Assembly: GCA_964343805.1 (NCBI GenBank)
Contig: CAYFLR010000045.1
Coordinates: forward strand, 1-48,925
DNA: 48,925 nt
Reading direction: 5' to 3'
Origin: CAYFLR01 sp964343805
GTDB lineage: Bacteria; Bdellovibrionota_B; Oligoflexia; CAYFLR01
This document shows, piece by piece, positions 41,368 to 48,925 of the stretch; within the stretch, counting starts at the first letter, position 1; every line of letters begins with the position of its first letter. The notes beneath the pieces are model-generated. The model did no database searches. It was not told the origin of the DNA and saw only the letters and a program-made list of their open reading frames with translations. The translations under genes and the position numbers were made by a program.

Positions 41368-42875
41368 TTAGCCCTTTACTGGTAGGTAAACGGAAAAGCA
41401 GCTTCCCTGATCTTTTTTACTTTCTACTTTTATTTTTCCATTGTGTTTTTCTACGATGGATTTCACTATAGAAAGTCCGAGGCCAGTTCCTGCTTCCCCA
41501 GCAGTTCCCGAGGTAGAGCTTTTGGTGAATTTTTGAAATATATTTCCAATTTTATCAGATGGTATACCTACCCCATCATCTTTGACTTTCACCTCAATCA
41601 TACTCTCTTCAAAAGTATCGATTTCAATATGAATATTACCTTTAGAAGGAGTAAATTTGATGGCATTAGAAAGCAGGTTGTTGAAAACTCGTTTTAATGC
41701 CATGCCATCCCCATAAAGTAAAATGGGATCTTTAATATGGTTCTTAACATAGAGCTGAATTTTCTTAATTCTAGCGGAACCTTGCATGATGTTAAGAATT
41801 TCTACGATCAATTGATTGAGATCCACCTCTCTAAAGTGCATATCCTCATTAAAACCAATCTTACCTAAATCAAGCAAGTTATTGATGAGCTGAAGTAGGA
41901 AGTTAGCGGCATCTCGAATGGATTCCATCTGTTCTAATTCTTTTGGAGTTCGATCTTTTTTTCTTAAAAGAAGAGCGATGTATCCAATGATACCGGTGAG
42001 CGGAGATTTTAAATCATGTGAGCAGATAGAGAGAAAATGGTCTTTGAGAGTGTTCAGTTTTCGAAGTTCAGATATATTTCCTTTGAGAGATTTTTTCACA
42101 TTAAAGGTATCAATTTGGGAGTAAACTCTGGCAATGAATTCCTCTTTGATAAAGGGCTTAAAAAGGTAATCGGTGGCACCGGCATTAAAATACTCAATAA
42201 TGTCTTTGCGGTTGGTGTTGCCAGTCAACATAATGATGGGAATATCTCTATTGCCGCACTCTTTACGAATTTTAGTGGTGAGCTCGATGCCAGAAAGATT
42301 GGGCATTGAATAATCGGTGATAACTATATCTAGATCGTGCTCATGTTTTTGGTAGGCTCTAAAACCCTCTTCTCCATCCTTGGAGGTGATGACAGTCATG
42401 CCTAATGATTTTAAATTTTCACGGATGATACGACGGGAGACCATAGAATCATCTATAACCAGTGCGGTACAATGGGCAAAGCGACTTTCTGAGCGGAGGA
42501 GTTTATTCACCCCAGAAAGCAATTCACCAGGTCCGAACTCTTTCTTTAAAAAATCAGTGGCTCCTAATTCAAAACCTTTCATGCGGTCTTGGAGATTATC
42601 ACTACCGGTAAAAAAGATCATTGGGGGAGGAGACTTTTTCTTTTGTTGATAATAAAGTCCCATTTTTTCACAGGTCTCTAGCCCTGAAATACCAGGCATT
42701 TCCACATCTAAGATGATCAGACTGACCTCTTGTTGGTCGATAATCTCAAGAGCTGTTTCTCCACCTTCTGCTTCAATAATAGTATTTATATTTGGCTTAT
42801 ACCTCCAAACAANNNNNNNNNNGTACGAATAGTAGAACTATCGTCCACAATAAGAATACTTCGTTTCTCATTCAC
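41368..42875 (-). CDS. Receiver-receiver-histidine kinase (cytoplasmic), with an assembly gap in the first receiver
   Basis: About 502 residues. A GTG at 42875 opens NEKRSILIVDDSSTIRT before the 10-N run at 42813-42822, after which VWRYKPNINTIIEAEGGETALEII continues the same receiver. The first receiver has LDVEMPG (Asp) and DFLKKEF (Lys); the second has VIDDSMVSRR, ITDYSMPNLSG and YLFKPF. The kinase then shows ICSHDLKSPLTG (His), LLSNAIKFTP (N-box) and GTGLGLSIV (G-box). It is soluble, without membrane segments. Such proteins integrate two phospho-signals and may respond to unlinked kinases. Overlooking the gap yields a false start at 42705. The gene is divergent from the membrane kinase at 43041. 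Confidence 0.88.
42813..42822. other. Assembly gap of unknown length inside the REC-REC-kinase gene
   Basis: Ten N between STIRT and VWRYKP; the frame is not kept at this spacing, and 8 or 11 bases would restore it. Confidence 0.95.
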
Positions 42876-43040
42876 AGCAATAAAGTCCTAAAGAAGGTTT
42901 AAGTTATTTTAATCTTAATTTATTATTATATAATAGAAACGCTTTCTTGCGTATAAAATCTTATAAGGATTCGCTTTTTTATTTTTGGTATGATGGCAAA
43001 AGTAAAGATACAAGTTGGATCAGAATAAGGGAGCTGCACT

Positions 43041-44834
43041 TTGCACTATCTACTCAACTTTTTTACCCATCGTCTCTCTTTTACTGCCAAAGCGCTGGCC
43101 TTCACTTTTATCATGGGAATTTTGTTGGGATGGGCTTTTGATCTACTACAAACCCACTATATTCGCGACTATTTCCGGAAATTGGCAATTAAAGATCTAA
43201 GGACCGAAGCTGAGAGAGATGGCGTTCATTTTCATAAGAGCATCGAAGGGATCAGGCACCTTGCATCCATGATCAGCCGCCAGCAAAAAACTTTTAATTA
43301 TGTACAAAACCTTTCTATCCTAAACGATGAATCATCTAAAGTCGTGGTTCACTCGGAAATTCCTAACTGGCTACCAAAAGATCAAATGTTAGAAGAGGGA
43401 GGGGGTGTGGATTATGTGTTTCTCTTTGATCAGCATCGAAGGGTGCGTGAATCCTATCAACCCGTCTCAAAGAATTCCGGCTTCTTAATTATGTTGGATA
43501 AAATCATTATTGATAAGAGTCACCAGCAAGCCATTCTAACCAAAATTGATAGTACCCTCTATGTCTTGGCTTCAGATCGGGTTTTTGGCAATGATGGAAG
43601 TATTTTAGCCACTTTATTAGTGGTGGTATGTGTGGATGAAAGATTTTTAAATAAAATGAATGATGGTGCGAGTGAAGATCGGTTGCTCGCTATTTTGGAT
43701 AGTGAAGGTAAGAATGTATGGGTGAGTAGCGATCGATCCAAGGCTCCTCTAGGGGCGAGCTTAGAATCATTACAGCAAAGTTTTTTTATTATAGGCAATG
43801 AACTATATAACTTTGGTTCTCCAGAGGTCTCTCTTCATTTGGCTTCCTTTATATCTAAAAGTGGTTTTAATGAAATACTTGATAACTATGTATCTGATTT
43901 GAGAGTGAATCGCATCTATATTGCCCTAGGATTCATCATTATTTTTTCCATTTTGTTGTTGCAAACCACCCATCGCATAAGGAGGCTCAATCGGTTAATC
44001 AGTCGCTTCATTGAAAAAGAGCTCAATTTAAAATTTCCTCAACAGCAATCCAAAGATGAACTCCATCGTCTGGAATTTGAGTTTTATCGGCTTATGGATG
44101 ATGTCCATCTGTATAAGAAATTAAAAAGTCGAGAAGAGAAACGAAAAAATAGGGTGGTAAAAGAACTTGAAGATTTTGCTTATATTGTTTCTCATGATTT
44201 AAAAGCGCCTTTGAGAGCCATTACCTCTTTGGCAGCTTGGTTAGTGGATGATTATAAGGATAAACTGGATAAAGCAGGACAGGAGACACTGGAACTTCTA
44301 ATGAGTCGAGTGAGTCGCATGAATGACTTAATTGATGGGGTGCTCCATTACTCTCGTGCAGGACGAAAGTCGGATGATATAGTCGAGATAAACCTTCAAT
44401 CAGCCGTTCTTGGTCTTATTGATTTATTAGCTCCTCCTGATCATATTGATGTAAGAATTAATAAAGAGTTACCGGTGGTGGTGGGAGAAAAAACCAGGAT
44501 AACTCAAGTGTTTCAAAACTTACTCTCCAATGCGGTCAAGTACATTGACAGAGATGTGGGAGGAGTAATTGAAATTGATTTTGAAGAGGAAGAGAGTCAT
44601 TTTAAGTTTTCGGTAAAAGATAATGGACCAGGAATTGACCCAAAGTTTTTTGATCAAATATTTAAGATCTTTCAAACCCTACAAAATAAAGATGAAACCG
44701 ATTCTACTGGAATTGGCTTATCCATTGTAAAAAGAAATATAGAAACCATTCATGGGAAAATTTGGGTCGAGTCCGAGCCGGGAAAGGGAACCACTTTCTT
44801 CTTCACTATTCCTAAAGTAAATCTTCCCAAGTGA
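43041..44834 (+). CDS. Membrane sensor histidine kinase with periplasmic domain
   Basis: 597 residues. A TTG start at 43041 with AGGGAG upstream gives a short basic N-terminus before TM1 (about 14-36). A periplasmic sensor domain of some 250 residues follows (e.g. DYVFLFDQHRRVRE, ATLLVVVCVDERFLNKM), CHASE4-like in layout but not certain, then TM2 (about 292-308). The H-box is AYIVSHDLKAPLRA (H385), the N-box FQNLLSNAVK (N493, N497) and the G-boxes DNGPGID and TGIGLSIVK. The phytochrome-type HisKA is typical of kinases that act on separate receivers. It shares no operon partner. Its last 23 bases overlap the 3' end of convergent aroC, so both reading frames are constrained there. Confidence 0.9.
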   Translation: MHYLLNFFTHRLSFTAKALAFTFIMGILLGWAFDLLQTHYIRDYFRKLAIKDLRTEAERDGVHFHKSIEGIRHLASMISRQQKTFNYVQNLSILNDESSKVVVHSEIPNWLPKDQMLEEGGGVDYVFLFDQHRRVRESYQPVSKNSGFLIMLDKIIIDKSHQQAILTKIDSTLYVLASDRVFGNDGSILATLLVVVCVDERFLNKMNDGASEDRLLAILDSEGKNVWVSSDRSKAPLGASLESLQQSFFIIGNELYNFGSPEVSLHLASFISKSGFNEILDNYVSDLRVNRIYIALGFIIIFSILLLQTTHRIRRLNRLISRFIEKELNLKFPQQQSKDELHRLEFEFYRLMDDVHLYKKLKSREEKRKNRVVKELEDFAYIVSHDLKAPLRAITSLAAWLVDDYKDKLDKAGQETLELLMSRVSRMNDLIDGVLHYSRAGRKSDDIVEINLQSAVLGLIDLLAPPDHIDVRINKELPVVVGEKTRITQVFQNLLSNAVKYIDRDVGGVIEIDFEEEESHFKFSVKDNGPGIDPKFFDQIFKIFQTLQNKDETDSTGIGLSIVKRNIETIHGKIWVESEPGKGTTFFFTIPKVNLPK

Positions 44835-45907
44835 TGTGCTTGGCGTTCAATAAAGCATCTCCTATAACCAAGGCGGCCATATTTTCCACTACAGGAACTA
44901 TCCGTGGGCAGAGGCAGGGGTCGTGTCTTCCTTTAACTGTAATCGTGACCTCTTCTCCTTGTTCATTTAAAGTGTGCTGAGGTTTTGCTATGGAAGGGGT
45001 GGGTTTGATAATGAGGTCGCATTCAATATTTTGACCGTTAGATATTCCCCCTAAGGTGCCACCCATATTGTTNNNNNNNNNNGGAAAACCCTTCTTTATT
45101 CATAGGGTCATTGAGTTCCGATCCTTTTTTTATAAGGGGGTAGCTCTCTCCCACTTCTCCAAACAAAATACCTTTGACTGCTCCAATGGAGATTAGTCCT
45201 TTAGCCAGATTGGCATCAAGTTTTTCAAAAACGGGGTCGCCTAATCCCACCGGGAGATTTGCAATGGTTAAATGAATGATTCCTCCGATGGAATCTTTCT
45301 GCTTTCGAATGTCTTTGATGAGCTCTTCAATGGATTTTTGGATACTTGGATCTGCTATGCGAAAGGGGTTTTGTTCGATGAATGAGGGTTCGACTCGTTG
45401 TCCTTGAATATCTCCTATCTGTTTAACATAGGCTTGAAAGGTGATCTTATAGTGATCGAGGAGCTGTTTGATAAGTGATCCAGCGGCTGTTCGGGCAATG
45501 GTTTCACGACCTGAACTTCTTCCTCCTCCTCGATAGTCTCTGAGTCCATACTTTTTAAAGTAGGTAAAATCAGCATGTCCTGGTCTAAACACATCTTTGA
45601 TCTGACTGTAGTCTTTGCTTTTGTGGTCTTGGTTGTATACCAGCATACAGATGGGAGTGCCGGTGGTTTTACCGTCAAAGATTCCTGAGAGAATTTCCAG
45701 TCGATCGAGCTCTTTTCTTTGAGTGACAAATTTACTCTGTCCTGGTCTTCGCCGATCGAGTTCTTTCTGCATGATTTCTACTGATATGGGTATGCCTGCA
45801 GGTACATTGTCCATCACGCAACCCACTGCTTTACCGTGGGACTCTCCAAAAGTGATGAGGTTGATACTTTCTCCAAATTGGTTGGCACTTTTGGGATGGT
45901 CAGTCAT
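44812..45907 (-). CDS. aroC: Chorismate synthase (interrupted by an assembly gap)
   Basis: About 365 residues from the ATG at 45907. TFGESHGKAVGCVMDNVPAG is signature 1, GHADFTYFKKYGLRDYRGGGRSSGRETIARTAAG signature 2 and GRHDPCLCPRIVPVVENMAALVI signature 3. The enzyme makes chorismate from EPSP with reduced FMN, the last step of the shikimate route. The 10-N run at 45073-45082 falls just before NNMGGTLGGISNG and breaks the frame; both sides are recognisably the same gene. It is last in the tyrA-aroB-aroA-aroC run, 16 bases after aroA, and overlaps the kinase gene tail by 23 bases. Confidence 0.94.
45073..45082. other. Assembly gap of unknown length inside aroC
   Basis: Ten N between KEGFS and NNMGG; at this spacing the halves are out of frame, and 9 or 12 bases would restore it. 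Confidence 0.95.
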
Positions 45908-45923
45908 TATTTTTCCTAATCAA

Positions 45924-47141
45924 CTATTTTACAAAGAGTTTAATATCTTTCCAAAAACTAGGATAGGATTTATTTACGCAAGTTGCATCCAAAACCTCTA
46001 CCTCAGCTTCAGGTAATAAAGCCGTTCTCACCGCCATAGCCATCCGGTGGTCGTCACTGGGATCAATGGGCTTTCGTTGTTTTAACCGGCTTGGTTCAAT
46101 GTGCATCGTCTCAGTTGTGGTAGAGATTTTGCCTCCTAATTTTTTAAATTCTCTTTCTAGTACCGCAATTCGATCGGTCTCTTTGAAGCGGAGTTTGGAA
46201 ATGCCATTAATCGTGGTTGTGGAATTTCTATGAAACGCCATAGCTGCGACGGTTGGAACGATATCTGGACAAAATGACATATCAAGAGTGAGGGGAGTAC
46301 TTAAGTTTTTCATTTGCTCGGTGAGGGAGACAATCACCTTATCTCCCTGGAGAGAGTTAAAATCGAGATTGGTTATTTCAAAAGGTTGACCCGTTATAAA
46401 AGAGGCTGCATAGATATAGGAAGCGGATGACCAATCACCCTCCACCTGGTAATTACAATTCTCATATTTATGATTGGAAGCAAGCTGGTAACCAACTATC
46501 TCATTAAGGTCATTTCTCTTTACTTCACATGGTACGCCAAAGGATTGCATGGTTTTTAAAGTCATGTCCACATAGGGAAGTTCTTTTTCTGGCCTGAGGA
46601 GTTTAAACTCTGGAGGGCCGGGAAGATAAGGAGCGATCATTAATAAACCGGACAGGTACTGAGTACTGGTTTCGGTGGAGATAGAAATACTCGGCTGGGG
46701 CTTTACTCCGTTATTAATAAACTGTATGGGAAGGGTGTGGGCGTCATCCTTATCTGTGAGCATAGATCGACAGTTGACACCCCATGATTTTAATACCGAG
46801 GTCATATCCTTAAGTGGACGTTTTCTCATATAGGAGTTGCCATCCAGGCTGAATCCAGGTTGGTAGAGCAAGGATAAAGCGCTCATAAATCTTACAGCGG
46901 TGCCTGCATTTTCTAAATAGATAGCTGGGTTTTTAGGGCTTTTAAACTCTGTATTTCCCTTTATTTTTAACTGCTCCGGTTTGACTTCAATATTCACTCC
47001 CAGTGCATTCAATCCCTTAATAAGGACTTGAGAGTCATTGCAATTTAAATAATTATGCAAATAGGATTCGTGAGTAAAGGATGAGATAAAGAGGGCTCTT
47101 TGAGTGTCACTTTTAGATGCGGGGACTTTAAGTTTAATCAT
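45924..47141 (-). CDS. aroA: 3-phosphoshikimate 1-carboxyvinyltransferase (EPSP synthase)
   Basis: 405 residues, slightly short for the family (about 425). The N-terminal KVPASKSDTQRALFISS is the phosphate-binding S-K-S-x-x-x-R motif; YLENAGTAVRFMSAL is the conserved G-x-x-x-R-F region, SVSTSTSTQYLSGLLM-like SISTETSTQYLSGLLM follows, and KLRFKETDRIAVLEREFKKLGG carries the K-E-T-D-R catalytic segment. It joins PEP and shikimate-3-phosphate to EPSP. Its ATG overlaps the aroB stop in ATGA. The G near residue 80 (ENAGTA) leaves the usual glyphosate-sensitive type, by family knowledge rather than test. Confidence 0.93.
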   Translation of the reverse strand: MIKLKVPASKSDTQRALFISSFTHESYLHNYLNCNDSQVLIKGLNALGVNIEVKPEQLKIKGNTEFKSPKNPAIYLENAGTAVRFMSALSLLYQPGFSLDGNSYMRKRPLKDMTSVLKSWGVNCRSMLTDKDDAHTLPIQFINNGVKPQPSISISTETSTQYLSGLLMIAPYLPGPPEFKLLRPEKELPYVDMTLKTMQSFGVPCEVKRNDLNEIVGYQLASNHKYENCNYQVEGDWSSASYIYAASFITGQPFEITNLDFNSLQGDKVIVSLTEQMKNLSTPLTLDMSFCPDIVPTVAAMAFHRNSTTTINGISKLRFKETDRIAVLEREFKKLGGKISTTTETMHIEPSRLKQRKPIDPSDDHRMAMAVRTALLPEAEVEVLDATCVNKSYPSFWKDIKLFVK

Positions 47142-48238
47142 GACAGTTCCAGCATTTGTTTAAGGGAAGGAAGCTTAGCTAGCAGACTTTCAATTTCGGC
47201 CACCGGATAGAGGTGAAAAGAGGTTTCACCAATGTTCTTAAGTAAGGAAAAACCTATTTTTTGATCTTGGTTTTTCTTATCAGAAAGCATAAAGGGGAGT
47301 AGGTTAAGCGGTGTTAAGTCTCGTAAAAAATTCTCATCTTTTAGAAAGAGCCATTCTGTGTGATTGATGATATTCTTTTTTAAACTATTTACGATCTCAT
47401 CATAAATTGCAGTGGGGAGCAACTCCAACTTACTAGCTAAAAAACATTCTAAAATAATTCCTATTAAAACAGCCCGACCATGGGAGACCTGATAATTTGT
47501 TGCTTTTTCGATAGCATGTCCCAAAGTGTGTCCTAAGTTTAAAAACTTTCTAACCCCTTTTTCATGAGGGTCTTCTTCCACTATGGTTTTCTTTATAGAT
47601 AATGATTTCTCTATGACACTTTTTAAAAATACAGGATCTTTGGCCAGGATTTTTGAGTGATGAGATATAACCTCTTCATAGTGGAGCGGGTCACAAATGA
47701 GACCATGTTTTACCATTTCAGCCAGACCATTCACCATCTCTTCGTCGGGTAAGGTTTTTAATACTGTCGGATTAATATAAACCAGAGTCGGGTGATGAAA
47801 GCTGCCGATTAGATTCTTACCGGTGGAGGCATTAACCCCGGTTTTACCTCCAATGGTGGCGTCCACCATGGCAAGTAAAGATGTGGGGAAATTAATAAAT
47901 CGCATACCCCGTAAAAAGGTGGAGGCTGCAAATCCTCCCACATCAGAAACGATACCGCCTCCCACACAAATCAGCAGGTCGTTACGGGAGAAGTTATTTT
48001 TTAGCAGTTGTTCATGGATTTGACAAACCGTATCCATGGTTTTGTTTTTTTCACCCACCGGCATGGCGTGAAAATAATTGGTATCAGTATCCAAGATGTC
48101 AGTTAGCTTTTGGGTGTTTTGATCAAAAAGGTAGAAAACCTTGTTGGGTTTTGGATTCAATTGATTTAAATGGAAGCTGAATTTTTGATCAAAAACTATC
48201 GGGTAGGTGGAGGAGTATCCGGGGATATTAATCTTCAT
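47138..48238 (-). CDS. aroB: 3-dehydroquinate synthase
   Basis: 366 residues from the ATG at 48238, where GGAG lies seven bases upstream; the ATG at 48259 is less likely as it would add MPGWSPV without a family equivalent. GGGIVSDVGGFAASTFLRGMRFINFPTSLLAMVDATIGGKTGVN is the NAD and zinc region with its DVGG and K-x-G-V-N residues. KFLNLGHTLGHAIE and YQVSHGRAVLIG hold zinc-ligand His. The enzyme turns DAHP into dehydroquinate. It overlaps the end of tyrA by 11 bases and the start of aroA by 4, so all are coupled. Confidence 0.94.
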   Translation of the reverse strand: MKINIPGYSSTYPIVFDQKFSFHLNQLNPKPNKVFYLFDQNTQKLTDILDTDTNYFHAMPVGEKNKTMDTVCQIHEQLLKNNFSRNDLLICVGGGIVSDVGGFAASTFLRGMRFINFPTSLLAMVDATIGGKTGVNASTGKNLIGSFHHPTLVYINPTVLKTLPDEEMVNGLAEMVKHGLICDPLHYEEVISHHSKILAKDPVFLKSVIEKSLSIKKTIVEEDPHEKGVRKFLNLGHTLGHAIEKATNYQVSHGRAVLIGIILECFLASKLELLPTAIYDEIVNSLKKNIINHTEWLFLKDENFLRDLTPLNLLPFMLSDKKNQDQKIGFSLLKNIGETSFHLYPVAEIESLLAKLPSLKQMLELS

Positions 48239-48925
48239 GACTGGGCTCCATCCAGGCATTGTAGCCTAACTTTTCCAGGCTTTTGATGGCAAGGTGGGCA
48301 TCCTTTTTAGTTTGAAAACCTAAGTTGAGGACTCCCTCATACCCTTCTCTAATGGTAATAATTTGCATCTGCTTTATATTGAGCCCTTGCTTCCATAGGA
48401 GCTCGGTCAGTTTGGCGAGGATCCCCGGTTCATCAGGGATATTCACATGGATATCGTAGATGGGGCGTATATAACCAATTTTGTTTTGTAATAGCTCTTT
48501 ACGAGATTTGTTCGCTTCTTTGAATTCTTCTTCCAAATCCTGGAGGTTAATTTTGTCCTTGTTTTTTTGCAGGTACCTGGAAAAGAAATCTAAAGCCTCT
48601 CTGATAGCCGCTTGATTGGTGGCAAAAATATCTTTCCACATGGGAAAGGTTGACCCTGCGATTCGGGTCATATCTTTAAAACCTCCTCCAGCTAGCTTCA
48701 AAATATGGGGGTTGGCTTTATTTAAGGCCGCCACATCATTCATCAAGAAAACAGATAATAACTGAGGGAGATGGCTAATATTTGCCACAACAATATCGTG
48801 GGCAATGGGATTTAGATAGCTGGTTAAACCGCCAATCTGGTGAATGAGATCGGTAAGGGTAGAAAGATGGTCTTCGTTGCAATCGGGCTCGGGGGTTAGA
48901 ATATAGGTACTGTTTTCGAAAATAC
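48228..48925 (-). CDS. tyrA: Prephenate dehydrogenase with C-terminal ACT domain (partial, runs off the right edge)
   Basis: At least 232 residues of the C-terminal part. The open frame continues to the window edge with IFENSTYILTPEPDCNED, the TyrA motif, and HDIVVANISHLPQLLSVFL, the helical dimer region, then GGGFKDMTRIAGSTFPMWKDI. An ACT domain follows (about the last 75 residues, YDIHVNIPDEPGILAKLTELL and LNIKQMQIITIREGYEG), which usually gives Tyr feedback control. Prephenate dehydrogenase makes 4-hydroxyphenylpyruvate for tyrosine. The NAD-binding N-terminus lies beyond the window. It heads the visible aro operon. Confidence 0.92.
   Translation of the reverse strand, partial: IFENSTYILTPEPDCNEDHLSTLTDLIHQIGGLTSYLNPIAHDIVVANISHLPQLLSVFLMNDVAALNKANPHILKLAGGGFKDMTRIAGSTFPMWKDIFATNQAAIREALDFFSRYLQKNKDKINLQDLEEEFKEANKSRKELLQNKIGYIRPIYDIHVNIPDEPGILAKLTELLWKQGLNIKQMQIITIREGYEGVLNLGFQTKKDAHLAIKSLEKLGYNAWMEPSHED

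Noticed and set aside
1..48925. CRISPR arrays, tRNA or rRNA genes, insertion sequences
   Set aside because: No regularly spaced direct repeats, cloverleaf candidates, rRNA stretches or transposase motifs were seen by eye.

Overview
The window reads as a moderately AT-rich chromosomal segment of a Gram-negative bacterium: an outer-membrane porin-like barrel, many Sec signal peptides, lipoproteins and large two-component sensors. The abundance of lipoproteins with a loose lipobox (one has Gln-Asn before the Cys), the hybrid kinases and the pseudo-receiver/TPR proteins suggest Bdellovibrionota or a related former deltaproteobacterial lineage. That placement is inference, as there is no rRNA in view. 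Three 10-N gaps (34397-34406, 42813-42822, 45073-45082) show a scaffolded draft; each falls inside a gene and breaks its frame.

Layout. 1-1000: a sugar-nucleotide epimerase fragment runs off the left edge and abuts a truncated secreted-protein gene at about 361, a likely chimeric or recombination junction. 1173-4334: a ModA-like binding protein, a GAF-type histidine kinase and a receiver that looks split from the kinase by one frameshift. 4354-9715, minus strand: a Fur-family regulator, a 1139-residue protein joining a siroheme sulfite/nitrite reductase-like Fe-S domain to a coiled coil, PAS and a kinase domain lacking its phospho-acceptor His, and a maltoporin-like protein. 9864-14246, plus: ankyrin membrane protein, sugar-type binding protein and hybrid kinase. 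A 23-bp inverted repeat sits in the divergent promoter region between the porin and this operon. 14229-19336, minus: a Cys-rich lipoprotein and the TldD/TldE protease pair.

19493-26273, plus: a tight five-gene block of a lipoprotein with two TAXI-type binding domains, another lipoprotein, a secreted protein paralogous to the truncated one at the left edge, an alpha/beta hydrolase and a degenerate receiver-TPR protein. 26275-29887, minus: a secreted alpha/beta hydrolase, a GH3-family adenylating enzyme and a cupin with a well-placed FNR-like site. 30012-32378, plus: an EF-hand-like lipoprotein and a secreted transglutaminase/protein-glutaminase-like enzyme with an apparent ATT start. 32379-35267, minus: an overlapping membrane protein, SufS-type cysteine desulfurase and Ap4A phosphorylase. 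35369-42875: a phosphopantetheinyl transferase, lipoproteins, a second receiver-TPR protein, a beta-propeller lipoprotein and a REC-REC-kinase. 43041-44834: a membrane kinase. 44812-48925, minus: tyrA-aroB-aroA-aroC, ordinary chorismate/tyrosine biosynthesis.

The most unusual items are the siroheme-reductase-derived sensor (4875-8294), two binding-protein/kinase modules without transporter genes (1173-4334 and 9864-14246), and the double-TAXI lipoprotein operon (19493-26273). All functional calls come from reading motifs; no searches were run.
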